Shown piece after piece: positions 25,487-33,582 of a stretch of DNA of 64,000 bases; position 1 is the stretch's first letter; each line of letters opens with the position of its first letter. This stretch comes from Bradyrhizobium sp. CCBAU 51627 (GTDB taxonomy: Bacteria > Pseudomonadota > Alphaproteobacteria > Rhizobiales > Xanthobacteraceae). Under the pieces are notes generated by a model. The model worked only from the letters and a program-made list of their open reading frames with translations, did no database searches and was not told the DNA's origin. Location of the stretch: NCBI RefSeq assembly GCF_028128765.1, contig NZ_LBJG01000024.1:1240001-1304000 (forward strand), given 5' to 3'. Position numbers and translations under genes: made by a program.

Positions 25487-26704
25487 GTGAGTGAACCCCT
25501 CGTCATCGTCGGTAACGGTATGGCGGCCGCGCGTCTGGTCGATGAACTCGCCAAGACCGCACTCGGCCGCTACGCGGTTGCCGTTATCGGCGATGAACCG
25601 CGGCTCGCTTACAACAGGGTGCTGCTCTCATCCGTGCTGGCCGGCGAGACCGGCTCGCACGAGATCGAGCTCCGGCCGGCGGATTGGTGGCGCCACCGCG
25701 GCGTCACGGTACGCTATGGCTATCGCGTCACCGAGATCGACACCGGCCGCCGCGAGCTCAAGATCGAAGGTGAGGAGAGCGTGGAATATTCCAAGCTCGT
25801 GCTCGCCACCGGATCGACCCCGCTGCGGCTCAACGTGCCGGGCGCCGATCTCTCCGGCGTCCATACCTTCCGCGACAGCCGCGACGTCGACCTGCTGCTG
25901 ACGCTCGCTGCCGCCAGGAAGCGCGTCGTTGTGGTCGGCGGCGGTCTGCTCGGGCTCGAGGCGGCCTATGGCCTTGCCAAGGCCGGCGCGCCGGTAACTC
26001 TGCTGCATCTGATGGATCGGCTGATGGAGCGCCAGCTCGATCTGCCGGCCGCCGACCTGCTCAAGACACTGGTCGAACGCAAGGGCATCCGAATCCTGCT
26101 CAACGCTTCGACTGCGCGGATTCACGGCGAGGGCCATGTCGAAGCCGTCGAACTCGCCGACGGCAGCCGCATCGAAGCCGACGCTGTAATCTTCGCCGCC
26201 GGCATCAAACCCAACGTGGCGCTTGCCAGGGACGCCGGCATCGCGGTCAACCGTGGCATCGTCGTCAACGACGTGATGCAGACGGCTTCGCCCGATATCT
26301 TCGCGCTCGGCGAATGTGCCGAGCATCGCGGCACCTGCTATGGCCTGGTCGAGCCCGCCTATGAGCAGGCGCGCGTACTGGCCCGGCATCTTGCTGGCCG
26401 TCCCGTCGCGTATCAAGGCAGTGTCGTCTCGACCAATCTGAAGGTGTCCGGCGTCAGCGTGTTCTCAGCCGGCGACTTCATGGGCGGGGACGGCAGCGAG
26501 AGCCTCGTCCTTACCGATCGCAGGCGCGGCACCTACAAGAAACTCGTCATTGCCGATGGCCGGCTCACCGGGGCCGTGCTGATCGGCGATACCGTCGATG
26601 CGCTCTGGTATCTCGAGCTGATCCGCAATCGCGAGAAGGTCGCGGCGATCCGCACCGACATGATGTTCGGTCGTGCGCTGGCGCATCCTTCCAGGGCGGC
26701 TTGA
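25487..26704 (+). CDS. flp: FAD-dependent NAD(P)H oxidoreductase (Flp-like)
   Basis: A 405-residue pyridine-nucleotide-disulphide-type flavoprotein resembling the N-terminal part of NirB. It has the FAD Rossmann motif (VIVGNGMAAARLVDEL), the NAD(P) motif VVVGGGLLGLEAAYGL near residue 145, and the C-terminal FAD segment DIFALGECAEHRG. No iron-sulphur or sirohaem domain follows. In the Bradyrhizobium model it feeds electrons to both the nitrate reductase and the haemoglobin. The GTG start after AGGAG and the close spacing on both sides indicate an operon. Confidence 0.92.
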   Translation: MSEPLVIVGNGMAAARLVDELAKTALGRYAVAVIGDEPRLAYNRVLLSSVLAGETGSHEIELRPADWWRHRGVTVRYGYRVTEIDTGRRELKIEGEESVEYSKLVLATGSTPLRLNVPGADLSGVHTFRDSRDVDLLLTLAAARKRVVVVGGGLLGLEAAYGLAKAGAPVTLLHLMDRLMERQLDLPAADLLKTLVERKGIRILLNASTARIHGEGHVEAVELADGSRIEADAVIFAAGIKPNVALARDAGIAVNRGIVVNDVMQTASPDIFALGECAEHRGTCYGLVEPAYEQARVLARHLAGRPVAYQGSVVSTNLKVSGVSVFSAGDFMGGDGSESLVLTDRRRGTYKKLVIADGRLTGAVLIGDTVDALWYLELIRNREKVAAIRTDMMFGRALAHPSRAA

Positions 26705-26718
26705 TAAGGCAGTTTGAA

Positions 26719-29424
26719 ATGACGGCAGTCGATCCCACGCTCCGCGCGACCAGAACGACCTGTCCCTATTGCGGCGTCGGCTGCGGCGTGCTGGCGACGC
26801 CCGACGGCAAGGGCGGGGCGGCGATCGCGGGCGACCCCGATCATCCCGCCAATTTCGGCCGGCTCTGCTCCAAGGGTTCCGCGCTCGGCGAGACGGTCGG
26901 GCTGGAAAGCCGTCTGCTGTATCCGATGATCCGCTGCAAGGGCGTGCTGGAACGCGTCGCCTGGAGCGATGCGCTCGACCATGTCGCTCACCGCATGCAG
27001 CACATCGTGGCGCGCGACGGTGCCGATGCGGTTGCGTTCTATCTCTCCGGCCAGCTCCTGACCGAAGACTATTACGTCGCCAACAAGCTGTTGAAGGGCT
27101 TTGTCGGCACCGCCAACGTCGATACCAATTCGCGGCTCTGCATGTCGTCCTCGGTCGCCGGCCATCGCCGCGCCTTCGGCGCCGACACCGTGCCCGGCTG
27201 CTACGAGGATCTCGACCAGGCCGATCTGCTCGTCTTTGTCGGTTCGAACGCGGCCTGGTGCCATCCGGTGCTGTTCCAGCGCATGCTGAAGAATAGGCAG
27301 GAGCGTGGTGCGCGCATGATCGTGATCGATCCGCGCCGCACCGACACCGCGAGCGACGTCGATCTGTTCCTCGGCCTCAGGCCCGGCGCCGACACCGCGC
27401 TGTTCTCCGGCCTGTTGGTCCATCTCGCCGACAACGGCGCACTCGATCGGGACTACATCGCACGGAACACGTCGGGCTTCGATGATGCGCTGGCGCGCGC
27501 ACGCAACATCGCCGGCAGTGTCGCCGCCGCCGCGCTGGCCACGGGCCTCTCCGAGCGGGACGTGGCCACCTTCTTCAAGATGTTCCGTGACACCGAGAAG
27601 GTGGTCACGCTCTATTCGCAAGGGGTCAACCAGTCGGCGCAGGGCACCGACAAGGTCAACGCGATCCTGAACTGCCATCTTGCGACGGGGCGCATGGGCA
27701 AGGTGGGCGCCTCGCCATTCTCGCTGACTGGCCAGCCCAACGCGATGGGTGGCCGCGAGGTCGGCGGGCTCGCCAACATGCTGGCCGCGCATATGGGATT
27801 CACGCCGCCCGACATCGATCGTGTTCGGCGGTTTTGGAAGGCGCCGCGCATCGCCACCCATGAGGGGTTGAAGGCGGTGCAGCTGTTCGAGGCGATCAAC
27901 CGCGGCGAGGTCAGGGCGCTGTGGGTGATGGGCACCAATCCCGCGGTGTCGCTGCCCGACGCGGACATGGTCCGTGATGCCCTGAAGAAGCTCGAGCTGT
28001 TCGTGGTCTCCGAGAACGTGCTCTCCAACGACACGATCGAGGCCGGCCCGCATGTGCTGTTGCCCGCGCTCGCCTGGGGCGAAAAGTCGGGCACCGTGAC
28101 CAACTCCGAGCGTCGCATCTCGCGCCAGCGCTCCTTTTTGCCGGCGCCAGGTGAGGCGCGCCCTGATTGGTGGATCCTCAGCGAGACCGCCAAGCGTCTC
28201 GGCTTCGGCGATAGTTTCAACTACAAATCCGCTGCTGAGATCTTCCGCGAGCACGCCGCGCTCTCGGCCTACGAGAACGACGGCAGCCGGGACTTCGACA
28301 TCGGCGCGCTGACATCGCTGTCCGACGAAGCCTTCGACGCCTTGAAGCCGGTGCAGTGGCCCGCGCGCGAAGGCGAGGCGCCGGGCGAGCGCTTCTTTGC
28401 GAGCGGCGGCTTCTACACCAATGACGGCAAGGGCCGCTTCGTCGTGCCCGAGGTGCCGTTGCTGCGCAGCGAGACCGGCGCTTCGCGCCCCTTGCGGCTC
28501 AACACCGGACGGATCCGCGACCAGTGGCACACCATGACGCGCACGGGCCTGAGCCAGCGGCTGGGTGCGCATCTGCCCGAACCCTTCGTCGAGATCCACC
28601 CTGACGATGCCGGCAAGTTCGGTATCGTCCACGACGGCTACGCCCGCATCACGACCGACTATGGTCAGTGCATCCTGAAGGTCGTCGTCAGCGAAGGCCA
28701 ACAGCGCGGCGTGTTGTTCGTGCCGATCCACTGGAGTGCGATGAACAGCTCGCACGGCCGCGTCGGCGCGCTGGTGCAATCCTTCACCGATCCGTTCTCG
28801 GGCCAGCCGGAGTCGAAGGCGACGCCGGCGGCGATCGCTCCTTACGAATTCGTCTTCCGCGGCTTCGCGCTGTCGCGCAAGCAGCTCGACCTGCCGCAAA
28901 ACCTGTTGTGGACCCGCGTCACGGTCACCGGCGGGTTCGGCTATCTCTTCGCTGACAATGCGGATCTTTCGCGCTGGCCGGCCTGGCTCGATGGCGTCTC
29001 CGGCGAGGATATTGCCGAATATCGCGATTTTGGCGGCGGCGTCTATCGCGCTGCTTCGTTTGCGGGCGACCGCATCGAGACCTGCCTGTTCGTCGGCCCC
29101 GGGCATGATGCCGGCGACTGGGAGGTGGTGAAGAGCCTGTTCGCGGCCGACCACGTCACCGACGAGCAGCGCCGTATGCTGCTGTCGGGCAAGTCCAGCG
29201 AAGGCGCGGCGTCGACCGGTCCGATCGTCTGCGCCTGCTTCGGCGTCGGCCGCGGCACCATCTGCGACACCATCGCGGGCGGCGCGCGCACCGCCGCCGA
29301 GATCGGCGCAAAACTCAAGGCCGGCACCAATTGCGGCTCCTGCATTCCCGAGCTGAAGCGGCTGATCGCGACGGTCGAGGCGGCGCCTGCGAAGCAGGCG
29401 AAGCTCGCGGGCGCGGCGAGCTAA
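26719..29424 (+). CDS. nasC: Assimilatory nitrate reductase catalytic subunit NasC
   Basis: A 901-residue molybdopterin enzyme reducing nitrate to nitrite in the cytoplasm. The N-terminal [4Fe-4S] site is C15, C18 and C22 (TCPYCGVGCGV) plus the cysteine in RLCSKGSALG. The bis-MGD domains follow, with TNPAVSLPDADMV and the C-terminal cofactor domain near VEIHPDDAGKFG. The last 65 residues form a BFD-like [2Fe-2S] domain (VCACFGVGRGTICD, TNCGSCIPEL), which would accept electrons from the flavoprotein. The start is the ATG 15 bases after the reductase stop. A nitrite reductase is not in the window. Confidence 0.95.
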   Translation: MTAVDPTLRATRTTCPYCGVGCGVLATPDGKGGAAIAGDPDHPANFGRLCSKGSALGETVGLESRLLYPMIRCKGVLERVAWSDALDHVAHRMQHIVARDGADAVAFYLSGQLLTEDYYVANKLLKGFVGTANVDTNSRLCMSSSVAGHRRAFGADTVPGCYEDLDQADLLVFVGSNAAWCHPVLFQRMLKNRQERGARMIVIDPRRTDTASDVDLFLGLRPGADTALFSGLLVHLADNGALDRDYIARNTSGFDDALARARNIAGSVAAAALATGLSERDVATFFKMFRDTEKVVTLYSQGVNQSAQGTDKVNAILNCHLATGRMGKVGASPFSLTGQPNAMGGREVGGLANMLAAHMGFTPPDIDRVRRFWKAPRIATHEGLKAVQLFEAINRGEVRALWVMGTNPAVSLPDADMVRDALKKLELFVVSENVLSNDTIEAGPHVLLPALAWGEKSGTVTNSERRISRQRSFLPAPGEARPDWWILSETAKRLGFGDSFNYKSAAEIFREHAALSAYENDGSRDFDIGALTSLSDEAFDALKPVQWPAREGEAPGERFFASGGFYTNDGKGRFVVPEVPLLRSETGASRPLRLNTGRIRDQWHTMTRTGLSQRLGAHLPEPFVEIHPDDAGKFGIVHDGYARITTDYGQCILKVVVSEGQQRGVLFVPIHWSAMNSSHGRVGALVQSFTDPFSGQPESKATPAAIAPYEFVFRGFALSRKQLDLPQNLLWTRVTVTGGFGYLFADNADLSRWPAWLDGVSGEDIAEYRDFGGGVYRAASFAGDRIETCLFVGPGHDAGDWEVVKSLFAADHVTDEQRRMLLSGKSSEGAASTGPIVCACFGVGRGTICDTIAGGARTAAEIGAKLKAGTNCGSCIPELKRLIATVEAAPAKQAKLAGAAS

Positions 29425-29448
29425 AACTCCGATCTAGCAATCGGGCTC

Positions 29449-29577
29449 GTGCCCCGGACGCTGCGCAGCACGAAGTGATGCGCTGCAGAGCCGGGGCCCA
29501 TCCAACCGTGGGGTGTTTTGCATTTCTGGATCCCGGCTCTGCGCAGCAGCGTTTCACGCTGCAGCGCGTCCGGGACA
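29449..29577. repeat. Large intergenic inverted repeat, family B
   Basis: GTGCCCCGGACGCTGCGCAGC near the left end is mirrored by GCTGCAGCGCGTCCGGGACAC at the right, with a second nested pair (GCAGAGCCGGG and CCCGGCTCTGC). It takes up much of the 349-base gap between nasC and the aldo/keto reductase gene. I see no gene in the rest of that gap. Confidence 0.7.
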
Positions 29578-29773
29578 CAAGAGTGGCGTGGCGCAGGCCA
29601 TACCCGCGCCAATCGACGCGCCCGCGATTGTGCCCTATGGTGTCGCGCGCTGCCCTCAGCATCCACAAAAACCACGATGTACCTACACCGCCGCGTCTGA
29701 TCGAAACATCAGCGGATTGAACTCTTGGGCGCGATGGCGGTTGTGTGAGCCAAGAGTGGCATTGGAGCCAAAC

Positions 29774-30613
29774 ATGAACACAAAATCCTTCGGCAAGACC
29801 GGTGCCAACGTCTCTGTGATCGGGCAGGGCACCTGGTATCTCGATCACGGTGATCGCAAGCGCGCGATCGCCGCCCTGCAGCGCGGGCTCGATCTCGGCA
29901 TGATCCATATCGACACTGCCGAGATGTATGGCGATGCCGAGCTCGTCATTGCCGATGCCATCGCCGGCCGCCGCGACGAGGTGTTCCTCGTCTCGAAAGT
30001 TCTGCCGAGCAATGCCTCGCGGCGCGGCACGATCACGGCCTGCGAGCGCTCGCTGAAGCGGCTGAAGACTGACAGTCTCGATTGCTATCTGCTGCATTGG
30101 CGCGGATCGTATGCGCTCGAAGATACCGTGGCCGCGTTCGAGGAACTGGTGACATCGGGCAAGATCAAGTCCTGGGGAGTTTCCAATTTCGATGCCGACG
30201 ATCTCGACGAGATCCTCGATGTATCAGGCGAGGGGAAGATTGCCTGCAATCAAGTGCTCTATCATCTCAAGGAGCGTGCGATAGAGCATGCGGTGATCCC
30301 GTGGTGCGAGCGCCACGGCGTTGCGGTGGTCGCCTATTCGCCGTTCGGACACGATGATTTTCCCGACGACCGCAGCAAGGGCGGTGCCGTGCTGGCGCGC
30401 ATCGCGGAGGCGCGTCGGGCGACGCCGCGTCAGGTCGCGCTGAGCTTCCTCACCCGTGCGACGACGGTGTTCGCGATCCCGAAGGCGTCGTCCGCGGAAC
30501 ATGCCGGCGAAAATGCGGCCTCCGGCGATCTGGTGCTGACGAAAGAAGAGATTTCGGCGCTGGATGCGGCGTTTCCGCGCGGTCCGAAGCCGCGCAGCCT
30601 GCCCATGCTGTAG
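29774..30613 (+). CDS. Aldo/keto reductase
   Basis: A 279-residue TIM-barrel NADPH-dependent carbonyl reductase. The tetrad residues appear in MIHIDTAEMYGDAE (Asp and Tyr), FLVSKVLPSN (Lys) and YLLHWRG (His), and the cofactor segment is FAIPKASSAEHAGENA. Length is normal for the family. The ATG has GGAG upstream; the frame is open further through the intergenic repeat, which I do not count. Substrate unknown. Confidence 0.9.
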   Translation: MNTKSFGKTGANVSVIGQGTWYLDHGDRKRAIAALQRGLDLGMIHIDTAEMYGDAELVIADAIAGRRDEVFLVSKVLPSNASRRGTITACERSLKRLKTDSLDCYLLHWRGSYALEDTVAAFEELVTSGKIKSWGVSNFDADDLDEILDVSGEGKIACNQVLYHLKERAIEHAVIPWCERHGVAVVAYSPFGHDDFPDDRSKGGAVLARIAEARRATPRQVALSFLTRATTVFAIPKASSAEHAGENAASGDLVLTKEEISALDAAFPRGPKPRSLPML

Positions 30614-30799
30614 TGCACAACGTGCAACATTAATGGAGCCTTGACGCGCGCGGACGTGAGCGCATATCGGCATCCTGTTTTCGGAAGTTGTGAACGCGGT
30701 GCATTTGTCGTTTTTTACCCGTGTTCTCGATTCGCCTTTTGCCGGGTTCCTACAGTGACACCGCCGCCCGCCGCAGCCGCAAGGCTCGACAGTATTCCC

Positions 30800-31741
30800 A
30801 TGTCCATGCCGGAGAAGAAGCTGGAGGCTCGCCGCGCGCTCGCGCGCGTCGATCATCCCTTCAAGGGCATTGCATTGGTATTGCTGTCGACGGTGTTCCT
30901 CGGCACCTCCGACGTCACCGCGAAATATCTGTCGACCAGCTTGCCCTCGATCGAGATCACCTGGATTCGCTTCGTCGTCTTCGCAATGATGTTCACGCCG
31001 GTGATGCTGCCGGGATCGCCGCTGCATGCGATGCGCACCGAGCGCCTTGGCCTGCAATTGATGCGCGGTGCCGCGCTGCTCGGCTCCTCCCTGTTCTTCA
31101 TCACGGGCTTGCGCTTTCTCCCCATCGCCGAAGCCTCCGCCACCGGCTTCGTCTCGCCGCTGTTCGTGACCGCGCTGTCGATCATCTTCCTGAGCGAGAA
31201 GGTCGGCATGCGCCGCTGGATCGCGACCGCGATCGGCCTCATCGGCGTCATGATCATTCTGCGGCCGGGCTCGAGCGCTTTTCACGCCGCCGCGTTCTTC
31301 CCGATCATCTCGGCATTCTGCTGGGCCGCCGCGCTGATCCTGACGCGCATGATGAGCGGCCGTGAAGCCGTGCTCACCACCATGGCCTATTCCGCGCTGA
31401 CGGGCGTTGCGATTCTGTCCATGATGGTTCCCTTCGTCTGGGTCGCGCCGAGCTGGACCGCGATCGGACTCGGCATCGTGATCGGCGTAGCCTCCACTGT
31501 CGGCCAATGGATCATCGTGCTGGCGTATCGTTACGGCGACGCTTCGGTGCTGGCGCCGTTCTCCTACACGCAGCTGCTGTGGGTCAGCATCCTGGGCTTC
31601 TTCCTGTTCGGCGAGGTGCCTGACGTCTGGACCGTCACGGGCGCGGCCTTCATCGTGGCTAGCGGCCTCTACATTGCCCATCGCGAGCGCGTCCGCCGGG
31701 CCCAGCTCCTGGTGCTGGAAGAGCGTTCCCCGAACCCCTGA
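30800..31741 (+). CDS. DMT-superfamily (EamA) transporter
   Basis: A 313-residue protein with ten hydrophobic segments in two EamA repeats (first from about 20 to 145 with GTSDVTAKYLSTSLP, second from about 160 to 295 with ASVLAPFSYTQLLWVSILG). EamA proteins usually export metabolites or amino acids. The start is one of two adjacent ATGs; neither has a good ribosome site, and a GTG 15 codons earlier is possible. Cargo unknown. Confidence 0.88.
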   Translation: MSMPEKKLEARRALARVDHPFKGIALVLLSTVFLGTSDVTAKYLSTSLPSIEITWIRFVVFAMMFTPVMLPGSPLHAMRTERLGLQLMRGAALLGSSLFFITGLRFLPIAEASATGFVSPLFVTALSIIFLSEKVGMRRWIATAIGLIGVMIILRPGSSAFHAAAFFPIISAFCWAAALILTRMMSGREAVLTTMAYSALTGVAILSMMVPFVWVAPSWTAIGLGIVIGVASTVGQWIIVLAYRYGDASVLAPFSYTQLLWVSILGFFLFGEVPDVWTVTGAAFIVASGLYIAHRERVRRAQLLVLEERSPNP

Positions 31742-31802
31742 CGCAAGTCAGCGCGTCCCACTTCGTGCTATCAACGGCTCCGACAGGATGGGGAGGACCC
31801 GG

Positions 31803-32882
31803 ATGCGCGCTGCGATTTTCAGGAACGGTGAGATCGTCGTCGACCAGATGGCGGAGCCGAAGCCCGGCCCCGGCCAGGTGCTGGTCAAGACGCTCGCCTG
31901 CGGCATCTGCGGTTCCGACCTGCATGCGCGCCAGCATGCGCCGCGGATGGTGGAGATGGCGAAGAAGACCGGACGAACGCCGATGGATCTGTCACGCGAC
32001 GTCGTCTTCGGTCACGAGTTCTGCTGCGAGATTATCGACTATGGCCCCGGTACCGCGCGCAAGCTCAAGCCGGGCACGCATGTGTGCTCGCTGCCCGCAC
32101 TGCTGATGCCTGATGGCATCAAGGGCATCGGCTACTCCAACGAGTTCGTCGGCGGCTATGCGGAGCAGATGCTGCTCAGCGAGCCGCTGCTGCTGGAGGT
32201 GCCTGATGGCCTCGCGCCGGAACATGCCGCGCTGACCGAGCCATTGGCCGTCGGCGTTCATGCCGTGGCCAAAGCCAACATCAGCGGCGGCGAGGTGCCG
32301 CTTGTGATCGGCTGCGGCCCGGTCGGGCTCGCGGTGATCGCCGCGCTGAAGATCAAAGGCCTGCATCCGATCGTCGCCGCCGACTACTCGCCGGCGCGGC
32401 GCGTGCTCGCCGCAAAGCTCGGCGCCGACATCGTCGTCGACCCCAAGGTGTCGCAGCCCTACGCGACCTGGGCCGAGCACGCGCAGATGTCGGAGACGGA
32501 GAAGGCGGCGCGGCCGCCGTTCCAGGCCATGCTGCCGGCATTGAAGCCAGCGATCGTCTTTGAATGCGTCGGCGTGCCCGGCCTGTTGCAGCAGGTGTTC
32601 GAGGGCGCGCCGCGCGACGCCAAGATCGTCGTGGTCGGCGTCTGCATGGAGAGCGACAGAAACGAGCCGATGCTCGGCATCATGAAGGAGCTCAACGTCC
32701 AGTACGTGCTCGGCTACACGCCGGAGGAGTTCGCGGCCTCGCTGCGCCTGATCGCGGAAGGAGAGGTGGATGCGGCGGCCATGGTGACCGCGGAAGTCGG
32801 CCTTGACGGAGTCGCAAAGGCGTTCGCCGATCTCGCCAAGCCTGAAGCCCACACCAAGATCATCGTGCAGCCCTGGCGCTAG
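31803..32882 (+). CDS. Zinc-binding dehydrogenase (MDR family)
   Basis: A 359-residue zinc dehydrogenase. The catalytic zinc site is CGICGSDLHARQH with the following FGHEFCCE, and the NAD(P) fold is VIGCGPVGLAVIAAL. The four-cysteine structural zinc lobe of the first gene in this window is absent here, so it belongs to a different subgroup. GGGAGG lies upstream of the ATG. It is 61 bases after the DMT transporter gene. Substrate unknown. Confidence 0.88.
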   Translation: MRAAIFRNGEIVVDQMAEPKPGPGQVLVKTLACGICGSDLHARQHAPRMVEMAKKTGRTPMDLSRDVVFGHEFCCEIIDYGPGTARKLKPGTHVCSLPALLMPDGIKGIGYSNEFVGGYAEQMLLSEPLLLEVPDGLAPEHAALTEPLAVGVHAVAKANISGGEVPLVIGCGPVGLAVIAALKIKGLHPIVAADYSPARRVLAAKLGADIVVDPKVSQPYATWAEHAQMSETEKAARPPFQAMLPALKPAIVFECVGVPGLLQQVFEGAPRDAKIVVVGVCMESDRNEPMLGIMKELNVQYVLGYTPEEFAASLRLIAEGEVDAAAMVTAEVGLDGVAKAFADLAKPEAHTKIIVQPWR

Positions 32883-32886
32883 AGCA

Positions 32887-32976
32887 CCGTCATTGCGAGG
32901 AGCTCTTGCGACGAAGCAATCCAGACTGTTGCCGCGGAGAGACTCTGGATTGCTTCGCTACGCTCGCAATGACGGG
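32887..32976. repeat. Intergenic inverted repeat, family A
   Basis: CGACGAAGCAATCCAG and CTCTGGATTGCTTCG face each other around a CCGCGG-containing centre, bounded by CGTCATTGCGAG and CTCGCAATGACGG. It occupies almost the whole gap between convergent genes, where it may also help end transcription. Confidence 0.85.
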
Positions 32977-32990
32977 GAGAGACAGCTAGT

Positions 32991-33452
32991 CTAGACCGGC
33001 AGAGCGATCGAATATTTCACCTGGCTCAGCGCAAAGCTCGACTCGATCGAGGCGATGCCGTCGAGCCGGGTCAGCTTGGTCTTGAGGAAGGTCTCGTAGG
33101 AGGCGAGGTCGGCGGCGACGACTCTCAGCAGATAGTCGCGGTTGCCGGTCATCAGATAGCACTCCAGCACCTCGTCCCATTTCGAGATCGCGCGGGCAAA
33201 GCGGTTGAGGTCCTCCTCCTTCTGCCGCGCCAGCTTGATCGAGATGAACACGCTGACATGCAGTCCGAGCGCCTTCTGGTCGACCGTTGCGATGTAACGC
33301 GAGATCACGCCGCGCTCCTCCAGCAGCTTGACCCGGCGATGGCAGGGCGAGACCGAGAGCCCGACCTTATCAGCGAGCTCCTGCATGGTCATCCGGCTGT
33401 CAGTCTGGAGATGGCCGAGAATCTTGCGGTCGATGGCGTCGAGTTCGGACAT
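32991..33452 (-). CDS. Lrp/AsnC-family transcriptional regulator
   Basis: A 153-residue feast/famine regulator: N-terminal helix-turn-helix (LDAIDRKILGHLQTDSRMTM; CHRRVKLLEERGVISRY) and a C-terminal RAM ligand domain (VSVFISIKLARQKEEDL; ECYLMTGNRDYLLRVV). The ATG giving MSELDAIDRK is the family-typical start. It is divergent from an AceE-like enzyme, as in the Pseudomonas putida mdeR-mdeB pair for methionine breakdown. It probably senses an amino acid and controls the neighbour. Confidence 0.92.
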   Translation of the reverse strand: MSELDAIDRKILGHLQTDSRMTMQELADKVGLSVSPCHRRVKLLEERGVISRYIATVDQKALGLHVSVFISIKLARQKEEDLNRFARAISKWDEVLECYLMTGNRDYLLRVVAADLASYETFLKTKLTRLDGIASIESSFALSQVKYSIALPV

Positions 33453-33482
33453 TGGGATGGAACCTGTTATGGGCGCTAAATG

Positions 33483-33499
33483 TTGGTAAATTATCCCAA
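33483..33499. promoter_or_regulatory. Candidate Lrp operator
   Basis: TTGG-N9-CCAA encloses AAATTAT, which fits the AWATTWT core of the Lrp consensus. It lies in the 130-base gap between the divergent regulator and enzyme genes. Inferred from symmetry and place. Confidence 0.45.
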
Positions 33500-33582
33500 T
33501 TACGGCCGGTATGGCGCGAAAAATTGAGAAGTTTGACGTTTCCGGCAGGCGTATGCTCGACCTTATTTTCCGGAGCATCGCC

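Noticed and set aside
26533..29154. 873-codon minus-strand open frame
   Set aside because: It lies antisense to nasC, has no family motif, and its Arg/His/Asp/Glu-rich text is typical of frames opposite GC-rich genes.
30615..30630. GCAC-AAC-GTGC palindrome after the aldo/keto reductase gene
   Set aside because: Considered as a terminator or NtrC site, but the stem is only 4-5 pairs, there is no T-run, and NtrC spacing does not match.
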